In this document: in pieces, positions 12,801 to 27,800 of the stretch
Position numbering within the stretch: the stretch's first letter is position 1
Layout: each line of letters begins with the position of its first letter
NCBI GenBank assembly: GCA_032718565.1
Contig: JAVGVS010000011.1
Location: 4,209,404 to 4,273,403, forward strand
Direction of reading: 5' to 3'
Length of the DNA stretch: 64,000 bases
Origin: Distichodus sexfasciatus
Lineage: Eukaryota > Chordata > Actinopteri > Characiformes > Distichodontidae
Position numbers and translations under genes: made by a program
The notes under the pieces: generated by a model
The model's database searches: none
What the model was told of the DNA's origin: nothing
Seen by the model: the letters and a program-made list of their open reading frames with translations, nothing else

Positions 12801-15800
12801 ACTTCGGTTTCGCATTCTTTAAGAAACGAGAAAAGAAAGTACACAGATGTCATGATTACAGGTAAACTTAAGTGTACAAAACAGCTTACATTCATGTAAG
12901 ATTTTTCCCATTATTTTTGTGCAGATGCACTGCTCACCAAACAAATCACCCCAATCATTGCACTGATTTAATTTGTCTTTCGTGAGCTGACATCCTGCAG
13001 TGTGGTTGTTCCATGTTACTCATTGCCATGGCGTTTCTGAAGCGATGTATGTATTGAAACAGTAGCTGTGTTGTTACTCCTCTGCTCGTAACCTGCCGGA
13101 ATTGTGTTCTTTCAAATTTAAAACTGTTTCAACTTTCCAACAAGCTTGGTCTTTTCGAAGTAACTTTGCGTTAAAATGTTAGCATATTTGAAATGCTAAA
13201 ATAAGTCAAACTGAATCAAGTTTCAGAAATTAGAAATTACATAAAGGTTAATGACATTAATGAAGAAACCAAACAAAAAAAAACCTTGAGATTGCACAGT
13301 TTGCCTCTGTCTAGTGAATCATTTAAATTAGGTCGTGTTTATTTTGATAAATGTAAAACAGCAAATGTTAGCTCATTTATATTTCCTTTAAGAGAAGACC
13401 ACTGCCCCAAATCTGAACGTTTTGTAGGTGATCTTTCTATAGACATTTTTTCCTCTCATGTCAGACATTAACGCAACCTCATAGGACTCTATGTTATACA
13501 TGTAACAGAGTTATATATTTGGGGCAGTTGGTAGTCTAACGGTTAAGGAGTTAACCCCGTAATCGAAGGTCCCGATCCTGTAAAGGTACCACTGAGGTAC
13601 TCATGAGCAAGGTACCGTCCCAAGCACTACTCCACTGACAAAAAAAAAGCTGCCCACTGCTCCTTCACGAATGGGTCAAATACAGAAGTCACACTTGGTT
13701 GTGATACACGGTGTGCTGTGGACTATTTACAATGACAAATAATCACTCCCTTAAACTCACTAAAATCGATCCAGTACTAAGTAAATGTGTTTCCTGCAGC
13801 TTCCCCCAGCCCAGTGCTGTCAAAGTTAAAGAACTGTGCGAACTTCTCAGCTACTGGAATGGCTCCAGTTTCCTTTGCAGAAGTCAGGTAAGGGGTAAGG
13901 CCTGTCTGCATTAATCTCTACATGTGCACAGTGTGGATTTTCACTCTGTGCTCTGATTTAATGAGGCAGACGTTTTTGAAGAAAACAACTTGCTGCATGG
14001 GGTCTATATATTCAATATTTTGCTAATGGCTGATTTTTTTTCTTGGATCTCAGATTGAGCGTTTTATTCGCATAGGCATCCCTCCAGCTCTACGAGGTCG
14101 AGTATGGAAGTGTCTGCTTAACATCGAGGCAGTCAGAGTGTCCAGCAACTTCAACTATCAGGTGTAATATTACTGTGTAGTGTTTTTAGAAAATTTGCTC
14201 TTTTCTTAATATTTTCTCATTAAGATACTGTCAAGAATGAGAAATCAGTGGGGTCGAAATATTTCTCAATGGTCCCAGATAGCATGCATGCAAAACTCCC
14301 CCTTTAATATAAATATACTGTATATTATAAATAAATAACCTATATAAAATTTAGTTTAACGTTCATTATGAGTATAAGATGGAATTAATCAAGATTTGTC
14401 CCATGCACTTTCATTCCTCATCTCAGGAATGTCTGGGTGAGATCAGAAAGCCCCTCGTGGATCTCGGGGTGAGTGAGTACAGCATCATCTCTGCCATCTC
14501 CACCCTATGCGATAGAGAGAACGACCTGGGCTCAGGCCAGACCCTCGCAACGGAACTTAACAGCATGGATGTGGCTCTCTTTAGACAGATCGCTCTGGAT
14601 CTACGTAAGTTGCCTGCCGCGAAGTGAAGTGGTTTTAGTAGGCTTGAACTTGCAAAAAAGTCATTACCAAATGTTAAACTGCGATGATGCTTCAGGTTTT
14701 AGATAGTTAGAAAGATGAATAAATAATTCCCATGTTATAGTACCAAATATCGAAATTCTTCATGGTTGTAACAATTTCTGTACTCTACACTCTGTACCTA
14801 CAACATGACTTTCTCTCACATGGTGCTGAATCAGTATGAGTCATTATCGTAAGGAAGGTTGGAGCCTGGTAGAGTCTCTGGTGTTTTGGTTTGAAATGAA
14901 CACTGATGGATATTCTCCTCAAATCCACTAAGGGGCGTCATTTTTCTTTTAAAGTACTTAACAATTTCCATTTCTGAATCAGTACTGATAGGTAGAGGTA
15001 TTAGCACTAATTAGCAGTTGGTGGCGTAACGGTAGGGTGTTCGCCCTGTGATCAGAAGATCACAGGTTCGAATCTAGGGCCGGTACTCATGGGCAAGGTA
15101 CCGTCCCCAAGCACTGCTCCCCGGACGCTTGTTAGCTGCCCACTGCTCCTTCACGGATGGGTTAAATGTAGAGGTCACATTTCATTGTGGTGCACTGTGT
15201 GCTGGGCTGTGGTGTGTTCACAGTGACAAATAATCAATCACTCACTAAGTTGGGGATAAGATAACCCTCAAAAATGCCATATAATTGTTTCATATTTAAT
15301 GTTAATTTTTTGCTGGTGTTTGTGGAGCTGATGTTGCTTTAGTCATGTACTAGATAGGCACTAACATGTACATTGTAAACAAAAAATGTTTGGATGGTAT
15401 TTGTTTTTGCTGTAAGTCACATTTAAATCATTTTCTTGTTTGTGTTGTAGAACGGTCTTTCCCAACACACCGCACACTAATGGGAGACAGCCCCGAGGCC
15501 ATCGAGGGCCGGGCCAAGCTTTTCCGTGTGCTCACGGCTTATGCCAAGTATAACCCTCAGATCGGCTACAGCCAAGGTTACAACACACAGTTTACAGTTT
15601 CTGACTAACATTTTAATGTCTCATGCATTAAGGATTTTCTCACAAATGACTAGAACTATTATGAGATTAATATGTAGTCTTTTAATTCATCTTACATTCA
15701 CATGTGAAAATCATGCAGCACAATGTAATCACAAGGTGGCAGTGTGGAACCATTTAAAATGCCAACTGCTCAATATCCAGTTCCCATCTCGATGAAAAGA

Positions 15801-18800
15801 ACACTCCACCCCAAAAATGATGATATGGCCTACAATAATGACTAATAAAGTAAGTAGGCTGAGTGATTTAGATTACCATGTTTGACACTGGGTCATCTTG
15901 ACTTTTAGGCATGTCCTACATTGCCGCTGTCTTCCTCATGATTCTGGGTGAAGAGGAGGCCTTCTGGGCTTTGGTGGTCCTGCTTGAGAAACCCAAATAC
16001 CTGGCAGAGCTCTTCGACTCCTCACTCAAAAAGTATTTCTATACTAACTCCACCTTATTAACCTCATGAAAATAGCATACAATGATGGTATTATTGTAAT
16101 GACCTCTAAATCTATTAACTGCACATCTGTTAAGTCCATTCTTTATGTACACTTGTTCTGAACGTTGAAATGACTTGTTTTGCCCCCAGGATCCAGCATC
16201 AGGCTTTGGTTTTTCAGCAGTTACTAAAGCACAGGAAGCCACAGCTTTACCAGCACCTGGTAATTATGAGAGTATAATGGCATATAAATTGTGAATTGGA
16301 GTCCTCATTGAGAGACTTTGAGATGTGCTGGAGAAAATATGGTTCAAATCTCCCATTGTCAATAAAAGGTCATGTTGAGAAGTGTGTAAAGATTTATAAT
16401 TATTTTTTAAGTTATGTAAAACATATTATTGGAGCAATGACACAGCAGATGCATGCTCTACTCAAAGTACATACAAAATATTTTTCTTTATGGGCAGTGG
16501 ATTGATCAGTGTGTTGGTGATGAAAGGGATGTTCTGCCCAAAGATGCAAATGTGCCTCACTTTTCTATGTATAGTATGCTGTAAGGTGTTATTGTCAAAG
16601 TCAAATTTTATTGTAATCTCAGCTATATGCAAGTGTGCAGAGAGACAAGTATATATATACAGTACATATACAAATTAACTATAAATATAAACTCTAAACT
16701 AGAAGTGGAAAATGAACATGAAAAATAAATACAACAATCTTTCTCGCTCTCTCGCTCTCTCTCTCTCTCTCCTTTTCCATTCCTATCTACTCCAGGATAA
16801 ACTTGGTGTGTCCTCTCTCCATTTCGTCATGCAGTGGTTCCTGACTCTCTTCACTTCTCTCCCCTGCTGGGACTCTGTTCTGGCCATCTGGGATCTCTTC
16901 CTGCTTCATGGTATGAAAGTAAAACCCATCAAATCAACTACATACCTGTCCCGTATGTGTCCTCATCACATCATGCAAGATTTAGTGGAGCTCTGCTGTG
17001 CTTACCCACAAAGTAATTTACCACAGTTGAACAGCAAAGCAGTCAAATATCTGTCAAAATGGTTTTATATGCTTCTCTCTCTGTAGGTATACTGGTGATG
17101 TTTCGCACTGCTCTAACCATTCTCCAGTTATTGGAGGAGCGTCTCTTGGGCATGGTGGAGGAGGCGACAGTGCTGCCTGTGTTGCTGCGTGTGCCTGTGG
17201 ACATGTGAGTGTCTCAGTGTAAGATCTAATTTACTTGGAATGGTTTTTCTACTGCAACTGGAAGTGTATCCAAATCGGAAACTGAAACTAGTGCTTCTTA
17301 TACTGTTTTCAGATTTGGTTCTGGTGCGTGCTTCACTTCCAGTTATCTAGTGTGCAGATAATTAAGGTACTTACCAAGCCCATGGGACATGGAGACTGGC
17401 CTGGCCACTGTTGACTGCTGAGTATTTATGGTCATGTTATGGTAATGAATGGTTGCACAAAAAGATGGATTTGTAGATGACCAAATGTTTGATTAGCAAA
17501 GGTAGCAACAGTAGCATGAGAACTTTGTCTGTTTTGGAATACAACGCCACATGCATATACCCAACTTATCCATGTTTTGTAAGGATTCAGTTCGTGTTAG
17601 CTTGTTTGTGGATACTCAGTGTGAAAGTGCCCACAAAGCTCTAATATGTAGCAAGTTAGCAGCCATGGAACCACCTGTTCTATTAGCATGGAAGTATTTC
17701 ATTGTATTGACAGTAAAATGAACCCTATTAGGAGGGACAATGTGATCTAGTTACGCCTGGCAGTGCATTTGTGTGAAAAGGGGTAAAAAGGCTTATCGAA
17801 TTTCTGTCCTGGCCTCTGTTAAAATCAAACTTCAAACACAAAAGAGATATGGTCATTCCTATGTGAGCGCAATCATGTTTTGTTGATGTAATGCTTGCTG
17901 TGGCAACCTGGCTCCATGACATCGAGGTGGCAGCTCGAGGTCGTCCACGAACAAGTGCCGGGAAAACTTCATGTGAAAACCCACATGTGAAAGTCCCTCC
18001 TGTTTTTGTCAAGTTGTCAAGTCCTTTCACTGCACTGCTTTCATGCAGTAGGGGGGTTTTGTTGTCATTGTGAATGTGCCAATCCCTCCCCCACAGCCGC
18101 CCCTATTATGGCACGGTCCATATAGAAACTGCAGGTATTCTTCCACTGTGTTTACACTGTCTTTACTTTATCTGGTGCAAGTTTCTCCTCCTTTCGTAAT
18201 CAGATGGACGTCTTTAGCTCAGATGGTATGCTGGGTCCATTTTGCTCGCTTTTGGCATGGTTATGATTTTTAAGCTGGGTAACATCAATTAAAGTAGGGC
18301 TGCATGTTATTGGACATGTATCAAAAAGCTTCTAAACTACAATGAATGATGTTAAAGCAAAGTGATTCTAGATTAGTTGTTGAAAATGGGGTTTCCTTTG
18401 ATTTCAAACAGTAAACAGTTGATGTATGGTGTGTTTAATTGAATTTGCATTACCTGACATTGCACGTCCTGCGATATGATAATTGCACACATCCGTGCAC
18501 CAAGATGGCGATGTCAAACAATATATTGTGCAACTGTAAAATAAAGTCCCTGGTATTTTTCCGGGAGTGGGATTAGTAGTGGTGTGTGGCGTTGACATGC
18601 AGATGCCAGCCACCAACAAAAGCTCTAAACATCAGGGAAGGGCCTCACGTTGCTCTGCTGGCTTCTCCTCCGTGCCAGTTGGGTCATGCTTAAGTGCCCC
18701 CCTCTGTTCATTGGTCTATGGGGCTTTCGGTGGCCGGGCAGTCAAGCTGCTCGACACCTAATCGCTGCGTTCTCTGGGAAAAAAAAAATGGAACAAATCA

Positions 18801-21800
18801 GAAAAAAAGAACAAATACAAAGAAACATCTGATTTTATTTATGATTGCAGGCTCTAATATAATCTGTTGAACTTGTATATGTTGGGCATATACATTATTT
18901 AACCTTTTTATTATTTTAAGTGACATTGATATTGGGTGTGAGTGTTGGTGGTCCAGTGTTTAAGCTACTCGCCTTTGGACCCAGAGGTCGTGGGTTTGGA
19001 TCTTTCCTCTAACACCACCATTACTGTGTTCTTCATTAAAACGACAATGATTTTGAACTTTTACCAATATAAGATAAATGAACGACATTGCTATTCTTGT
19101 TATGGTCATATGACTGAATGTGATGTAGTGTAGATTTAAAGTGTCAATTAAGTTTTGGTTAATTACCCATGTCTACAAGTTACCTTTCTACTTTTGTGTT
19201 ACAAGTTTGTTTTACTTGATGACTACATTAACAGTTATCATGTCAATGGTTTGATTCGATACAATATCTCGGTGCATACGAAGCATCCCAATCAATTTGG
19301 AGATTATGTTTGCCTTAAAGTCATTATTTACGGCCCACCTGCAGGACCACCAGACGGTTATGTTCTACCACTGAATTGTCCACATCTGCATCACGATGCA
19401 TCGATTATGCGATTAATTTTAATACTAACACACTAGTGTATTACATAGGTGATGAAGCGCTCGACATGGGTTTGTTTTTGATTTGATGTGTATCTACTGT
19501 GCTACACGCATTGTTAGATCCTTTCTGAGGTTATGTCCTGTTTAAATTCTGCCTACTGTGGAAGCTGGCCTCTAATTAGAACAGAAGTGTAAGTTAATAT
19601 TAATTTTACTGCAGAGACTTGAAAACTGCCCCAGCCAGCGGGTTTAGCGCTGTCTACAGCAAAATGCCTATCTGTCACCCCTCTGAATGGTTTGTGTAAG
19701 TAATGTCTTTCACATGGGCACTGCAAGGCTATGGTCTTATTATCCGTCTTCCTCCCTCCCTCCCTTCTTCCCTCCCTCCATTCTTCCCTCGTTGCTATTT
19801 ATTCACTTTCTCACCCTGCTGCCCTCTGTCCAGACTTGATGGCTTATTTGTTTGGCTCTTTTCAGTGCCGAGGCCGCTCTGAAACACTCCGGCTCTCAGC
19901 ATCCCTCCTCACCATGCTTATGTAACACTCACAGGGCAGAGGTGGGATTAGCGCAGCCTCAAGGGGCGTTACAGAGCTCTTAACCTTCACCTTTAAGAGC
20001 AAAAGTGGGGAGAGAGGCTTTTGTATCGGTGTCCACATCTCTGACCGCTTCTGTGATGAATCGTTGCGGCTAGTGCCAATGTGCTTTTAGATGACGAGGC
20101 TTCTGATTTTCCCAAAGGTTTGCTACAAAAAGTTGCCAACACGCTATTCAGAATTGTGTCCTTACTCAGTCTGCTTTCTCTCTCTCTCTCTCTCTCTCGC
20201 TCTCTCTCTCGTGTGTTAGCTCTCAGTACTGTGTCCTGATCCCAGCCTTGTGGAGCACTGAGGTGCAGGAGTGGGAGATCAAATGCATGAACAGTCTCGT
20301 ACTGGAGGAGAGTGAAGTGTGTCAGAGCGCAGGTACACGCACACACAGAGTGAGGATTTAGTTTTCTTAACTAATTTCCTCGACCCACACACTGGGAACG
20401 GTTGAAAAGGGGTCATGTATCATAACACTGACACACAAAAACCAGACTTGTACTCCAGGAGACGCAGATATACAAACACACATACACATGCTGGGGAAGA
20501 TTTGAAGGGTTCATTTGTCTTAACACTGGGACACATGCTCACACACACATACTCTCAGAGTAGCCTTGTTCAGCACACAGTAATACGGTAAAACTCACTT
20601 TCCTGCTGTTTAGAGGTTACTGTGTGTTGAATCCTTACTTCCGAACCTTGTTCCATGCGAGCTGTGTGTGTAAGCAGATCTGCAGCATTAAGCACATCAG
20701 GTCAGGTGAGGTGTAAAGGAGTGTGTGTGACAGCAGCGGTGGCATAGCTACTGTTTCTTTCCCACATGAGTGTCCCTATCAGGGGTCAGTATGAACCACT
20801 CTTTCAGGCCGGCCGCTCAGAGAAGCACTTAAGTGGAGCTTTTGACAAGGACAAAATGTCACTTGCATCTAGTTTTGGGCCCAGGGGAGAGCTGCGTTCC
20901 TGGGGCACAATGACTTCTCTGTAGAGGAGAAGCTAAGACAGAGCACAAAAAGACTGAAGTAATGCTGAATTTGGGCAGTTTATAGTTTACTGTGTTCAAG
21001 TGGTAAGTTTCATCTGTGTAGAATTGTGTTTACGTTGCAGGACTTGCGTTGGGTTTTGTTTTTGTTTTGTTTGTCACTTTCTATCCTTTTTTTATAAAAA
21101 AAAAACCTCTCCATTTCAAGATTCTTTATTTGTCACATGCAAATTATACAGGTACAACATGCAGCGAAATGTATCCTGATCCGCTCTTTGACTGTGCAAT
21201 TTAGGCAAAGAATTTCTTCACTACTTTATTCCCCCCTTTCCCTTTATACCTTCTCTTCATTTTCACCTGCTCTCTTCTTTCACTGTCTGCCCTCTTTCCC
21301 TTACTCCTTCAGTCCATCTTTCCTTGGATCCTTTAGTCCTTCGCCCTTTCTTTCCTTGTCTTCTTTCTTCCCTGTTACTTCATCCCTCCCTTTTCCCTCC
21401 TCCTTTAGACCAGGGGTAGGCAACTCCGGTCCTGGAGGTCTGGAGTCCTGGAGGTTTTCCATTCTACATGATCAGTCTCTTCTGGTGGCTATCTACCTGA
21501 CACCAGGTGTGGATGTTCTGAAATCCAGTTGCATGGAAAACCTCAAGTTCCCTCTCCTTTTTTCGCTGTTGTACTTTCCCCTTCATCTTCCCTTCATCTC
21601 TGTTCCTTCTCTCTCACTTCTTCATTACTTCTGTCTTTTTTCATGTCTCCGGATCTCTTTCTTTATTCCTCCTTTCCCTGTGCCGTTTATCACCACTTCT
21701 CGGCTCTTGTGTTTTTATCACTTTGCTCTCCTGTGGTCTGTCTGAGTGTTAGCACTTGAGCAGACACTAGTGAATAAAACTGACACACATCTCCATCTGC

Positions 21801-24800
21801 TGTTACGACTCAACACCTCTTAATGCAGGACAAGCTCCCAGAGGGAGTGTGTGTGTGTGTGTTTTTGAGAGTGAGAAAGAAAGAAAAAGAGGGAGGAGTT
21901 ATGTTGGGGCCTCTCATATAAAGTTAATTGAAAGGCTTAAACCTCATGCACTGTGTGTGTGTATCCTGGGCTGAGACAGTGTGAGTCAGAGTGAGTCATC
22001 TCTCATGCTCGTGGTCGTCTTCCTCACCCGGGTAATGTGAACAAACTTTGGGCCCTAGCCAGAGTTCTCTCTCTCTCTTTCTTTCTCTCACACACACATT
22101 CATACACATGACCAAACAACCTCTCATTTTATGTGGAACACCTGTTCACTGAGAATGCACTAAATGACCACAACACACATGCACTCACTTCCCTCGTTGG
22201 GCAGATTTACAACACTCCTGTAAAATTGAAACGTGTTCACTTTGTCTCTTTAATCCCATGTAGATTTTGGAGACTCCCACATGCCTCAGGCTGTGTGACG
22301 CTTACCTGCAGTTATGGACTGGGCTTTCAGACACTTAATCATCTTCATATTCACTCTTTAGTGGCAAAAGCTAATGATATATGATGTATGTTAAAAAAAA
22401 AAGCATTACAGTCACAAGCACCTGAAACTCTGGACATGAAAAAATGATTTCTCTCATTAAGGTTTACATTTACATTTCCAGTAGCAGACGCTCTTATCTA
22501 CAGTCATTACAGATACAATCATCTTGGGGTTAAGAACCTTGCTCAGAGACCCAGCCTTGGTTTCTGGAATTTGAACCCCAATCTTACAGTCATCAACACA
22601 AGGTTTCTGTCATTTTGACCACTGCACCCCTGACACCTACTTTATTTTATAGGAGTTTTGTCTGATCAGACAAAAGAATTGTCGTCTCTGTGGTGTGCAT
22701 TGTGTGTGTGTGTGGGCAGCTGGAGAGGTTTCGTAATGTGTGTGGTAAGGATAGAAGAGCTCAGGGTTTGGTGCAGTGCCAGCAGGGTTGTGTTCTGCTG
22801 GTGTGAGGTCAGTTCCTCAGTGTTACGGCCACCTCAGCACAACACTCCCTCTCACAGCAGGTGTCTGTGCTCACTTTCTCTACCCAGCTCCATCCTGCAG
22901 TGACTTGGCATCTTTCTTCTCTACACTGTAAAAAACGATTTGCTCTAGGAGTCTGGTTAATTAGCTAATTTATGCATTTTCAACTAACTTATGAGTCTTT
23001 AATGTTGCATTTTTTTCTTAATCCTTCTCTTCAACATTTCTTTAGATCCTTTTCTTTTTCTGTGTTCTTCTTAGAGGTCGACCGATATTGGTTTTTCAGG
23101 GTCGATTATAGATACCGATTATTGCTAGTTAATGGGGCTCATAACTGATATTTGGAAAAGATAAAAAAAAAAGAAAATCTGTCAAAATTTAGAATTTCAC
23201 AAACACCAAGCTCAGCTGAAACTCTCCTCTACTACTACTTCTTATTTGTCATTGTGAACACAGCACAGCACACAGTGCACCACAATGAAATGTGACCTGC
23301 GTTTGACTCGTCCTTAAAAGAGCAGTGGGCAGCTAACATGGGCAGTGCCCGGGGAGCATTGCTTGGGGATGGTATCTTGCTCATGAGTACCTCAGTGGTA
23401 CATTTACTGATCCTAGGATTCTAATCGACGACTTTCTGAACACAGGGCGAACGCCCTAACCTTTAACCTTTACACTATCAACTGCCCTATAGAAAAAAAT
23501 GGTAATTGTTCAATTTAGAGTAAAATCTAAATGGATGTACAAATTATTTCAAATTGTTATTTTGATTTGTCTAATCCAAATCCATTCTTCTCTGTAAGAA
23601 ATACAAAGCGTAGACTTAGAACATGAATGTTCTGTCAGATTTTTCTGTAAGGGAACCACAATATACAGTATATTGTAGCTTTTTCAGTTTTGCCAATTTC
23701 AATACATGTAGTTCCTGTGCAGCATATTAAACACATTCTCTCCTAAATATAACCATGAATAAATAGTTGATATAGTATAAATTATTGTTTTTAAGTTTAG
23801 GTAAACTATGTTAACCTGAGCTACGGTTCACAGTAAAGGCTGTGTCTTCGTACATCCCTGTACTTTTGGTTAGTGGCTGCAAGAACTCTGGCTGTTTTTT
23901 TTGTTTTTTTACCCAGTACTCCATGTCAAGAGGTCCAGATGTGTTTTCCTCCTACAAGGTTTTGAAATCCCAGTTTGAGTAAAACTCGGCCCTCACCCCA
24001 ACATCTAAATCTGTTTTAAATTGGATGTGGAGCCCAGCGGTTACAAGGGGGACAGACAGAGGTGTTTTATACCCTTTTCAAATTCAGAATCTGCACAACT
24101 AGCTGCTGATATGGTCCGCCTCTCAATTTGTACCTGATCAATTCCAGCTACGCAAGCAAACACAGTTTTATTGACCTTGCCTTCAGGATATGAAAAGTAC
24201 AAGCCTGAGAAGGCAAATAGATTAAAAAAACCTCTAAATAAAAATTGCTTCTGTAATGTTCATCAGGCCACCTTGAATTCTGCTGTGTGCAAACATCGCA
24301 TCAGGTCATTCACATTTAGATCCTGCAACATTTGCAGATCGTCAGGCCGTCTCAGTCTGACTTTGCTGTGCCTGACCGGAGTTCTGCTGAAGACTAAGCT
24401 TTTCTTGAAGCGTAGAGATCCAATAGCCTCACGTCTCGGGTTCAGCTGAGGCGACATGATATTTGTGACAGTGCAGATTTTCTGATTTACAGTCAACACT
24501 TAAAGATGTGCTTAAAAGAGGTCTTAAATGGGCATAAAACCTTTCTTTCCAGCTATTTTCTCCTTTCACTGTTGAAAATGAAGCAGACAAATGTTAGAAC
24601 AAATAAGATAGAGGTGTGCATTTGGTACACATGGCAGTTGTGTTTTAGATGTCCTAGTGTTGGAGCTCTTCCTTTATCTGTCTATTTCTCTTCATCCACC
24701 TCGTGCCTACTGCGTTAAGGGACCACACTTACTCAGGCTGGGTGGTTTCATAATAATTTAAGACTCAGTAAGATTGACATTACAATATGTCTCTACTAGC

Positions 24801-27800
24801 TTAAAAGCATGACAAAGTAGTTAAAGAGGGTTTGAGTTTCTTTCAAAGGATTCCTAATTGTTGCTGTAATTGGCTCATTAGCCTAAAGGAGTTACTTCTT
24901 GTAAGACATTCCACTAAGACAGTAAGGCTTTTGATACTCATGTCTAATTTATCCAAGTACATTGAAAATCTAAAAAGGTTGTCACCGGTAGGTTACACTA
25001 AGTTTTTAACCACCAGTTTAAAAAACTAGATACACCAAAATATGTAGTTTATTTATCCATATGATAACATTTAAGATGGTTTTCTTAGGGCTGGTTTTTT
25101 GTTCATGGATTAAGCCTAGTCTTGCTAAGTTGTAGTACCAAGGGAGATTTACCATTCAGACTCAAAGCTAGTCTAGGACTAGGCTTAATCCTCAACTGGG
25201 AAATTGGCCCTTTAAGCCTAATTCATTGTATTATCAGCTATTTGCTAACAGCAGATTTTAACTCTTAGATTTGCTTTGACACAAAGATATAAGACTAAGT
25301 TTGATGGTGAATTACCACCAGGCATTTTCACAATGTCTTGTTTGGTGCCATGTTGTATAAAACGTATTTGGGAAGGAAAATAAACTATGAGCCGACACTT
25401 GAAAGAATTAAAGTCAAGATTGTGGCCTCCGTGGCCCTGAACTGGGCTGTGTTTTTGCTGTGCATCATAAGCAGTTTGGTATTTTTATATCCTCTCATAA
25501 AAAAATGACAAGGTCTTTTTCCTAAACTATGAGTGGGCGGCGGAGTGTGCAGCTGTGTCAGGCATCTGGGGACGGCGTCAGCGTCTGTGCTCCTCTTATG
25601 GCCTGATCCTCTTACGGAGGCCAAACCAAGCCTGCCTTGCTGTACGAGGACACGGCTGTACGTCTGCTAGCTCTTAATAACACTAAAGTAAATGGTGTCA
25701 CGGGGCACACACAAATATTCTTAATTACTTACCGTTGCATCTCTGCCTTTTGGCTAAAATCACGTGAAATATCTGTTCGGTAGGATAACTGCCCCTGTGT
25801 GGGGCAGTTGGTAGCGAAACAGTTAGGGAGTTGGCACCATGATCAAAGGGTTGCTGTCCCGGATCACTAAAGGTACCACAGAGGTACTCATGAGCAAGGT
25901 GTCGTCCCCAAGCACTGCTTCCCTTCAGCTGCCCATTGTTTCTTCATGGATGGGGCAAACACAGAGGTCACATTTCGTTGTGGTGCAGTGTGTGCTGTGC
26001 TGTGGTCTGTTCACAATGACAAATCACTCACTTTAATTCATTTGTTTGCAGCAGGTATATTCACGCAAACACACACCATGAACCCCTAATACATACATCA
26101 CTTGCTTGTCCTTTTTCCATGTTATTGCGTACAGACAGTCATTTGCAAACCACAATCTGTCCTAAAAACTTAAGCACATTCATAGTAATGATGGACCTTT
26201 TAAGACTTAAATCAGAGAATTTAAACATTTGATGATGATTTATAAACTGACATTATTTTATGCGGAAACGAACATTACATTTTCTGTAATATTTCTCTAA
26301 TTAATTTTGTAGTCTTTCCCAGGATAATAGCACAGGATGCACTTGTAAAATGCTTATTTAAGTGCTACAGAATATACTACAGATTTGATGAGTCAAATAC
26401 AAAACAGCCAGCAGCGGAGTTGCAGTCTTCTCACTGGTGGACACACTACGTAATGACACCACTACTGATTGAAGGTCCATCTTCTGCCTTTTCATTTCTT
26501 TCAGATTGTCACTTATTGTCCATTATAAACCCTATATGAATTTATCAACAGTTTGCTTATTATCTGCTCATTGTTAACACATCAGCTCCATATCTGCATT
26601 CTGTTACTGCCCAGAATCTAATACACCTGATTCAACTTATCAAGTATATGGCAAGGCTTTAACATGTTTAATTAAGATGTTAAGAACATTTAAAACATTG
26701 GTTTCCACATTCCACATTTCAGCAGATCTGCATTTGACAGTTCTGATGTGTACTAAGTGTAAATTGCCTTTGACTGTTTGTGTGTGTTTGACCAGCCAAT
26801 GTGGAGGCAGCGAAAGCCTCTCATTGTGCTCTTACTAAATCATACAGATGAAAAGAGAAAGGCACGATAAGCTAAACAGGGAAAATTACAGAGCCTCCTC
26901 ACAGTGATCATGTAGACCTGTTGACAGTAATTACAGCAGGATGAGGGAAAAGCCAAACACAAGACTGGCCATAGAGTAGGGTTTAACCAAACCTTAAACC
27001 CATCACTCATCCTTCACTGGCTTTTTCCTCTGATCCTGATCTCCCATTTGCTCTTTGACCTCAAGGCTGACCTTTACCCTAGGACTGAGCTTTAAAACCC
27101 ATTAAGGAATGACCCCTGAATCAACAAAATGGTAGAGGCCAAACTCTGGGTCAAAAGTTCAGAGCTTGTCTCATCCCACACTCCGAAATCCTTAAGTTCC
27201 TCTGTAAACAAATCCTGAAGGATGTATTTGTTACTGCAGAAAGGATTTAGAATGTTATCGTCTTACCGATTGTTGTCAAAAGTCCATTATTTGACAAACT
27301 GAGTCTAATCTCACTCACTTATTAACAGTAGTGTTAAACCTTGCTGCAAGCTCCAAGAAATGTCTCAAGTGTATTAGCCTGGAAAATCTTTTCCTGTTTA
27401 AAAAAACTTTGCTTTTGGAGACTTAATGTAAAAAATGCTCATTTATTCAGTGTATGAGTCTATGCTTTACAGGATATTTTTCTTTGTGGGTATAGCACCT
27501 GCAGTCTATTTTTGGGACTCAGGAGGGCAGTCAGTACTGTTTGTCAGGTGTGTGTTGTAAGACATTTTTCTTTTGCTTTGGATGTTCTTTGAACCCCCAG
27601 GAGCTTGCTTGTGTGAATCTCTGCATTTTCTTTTTTTGCCCACCTACCCGAGAGAGACTTCATCATCCCTCACATTGGCCCATGAGCATTTAGCCTAGTG
27701 TTCAATAGCCGACCTCGAGAACTGTGGTTTACTGGGTGAGATCTGGGTTTTGTGGTGACTAGAGCGACCTAGAACCATGATTTTACACCCCAGTCCAGAT

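Noticed and set aside
15013..15090. tRNA-like sequence with a B box
   Set aside because: It is the head of a repeated SINE; no clover-leaf with proper anticodon and acceptor stems was found.
21137..21745. 202-residue ORF on the + strand
   Set aside because: Lies in a pyrimidine-rich stretch; the product is almost only Ser, Phe, Leu and Pro, and part of it overlaps a repeat. There is no domain and it is within an intron.
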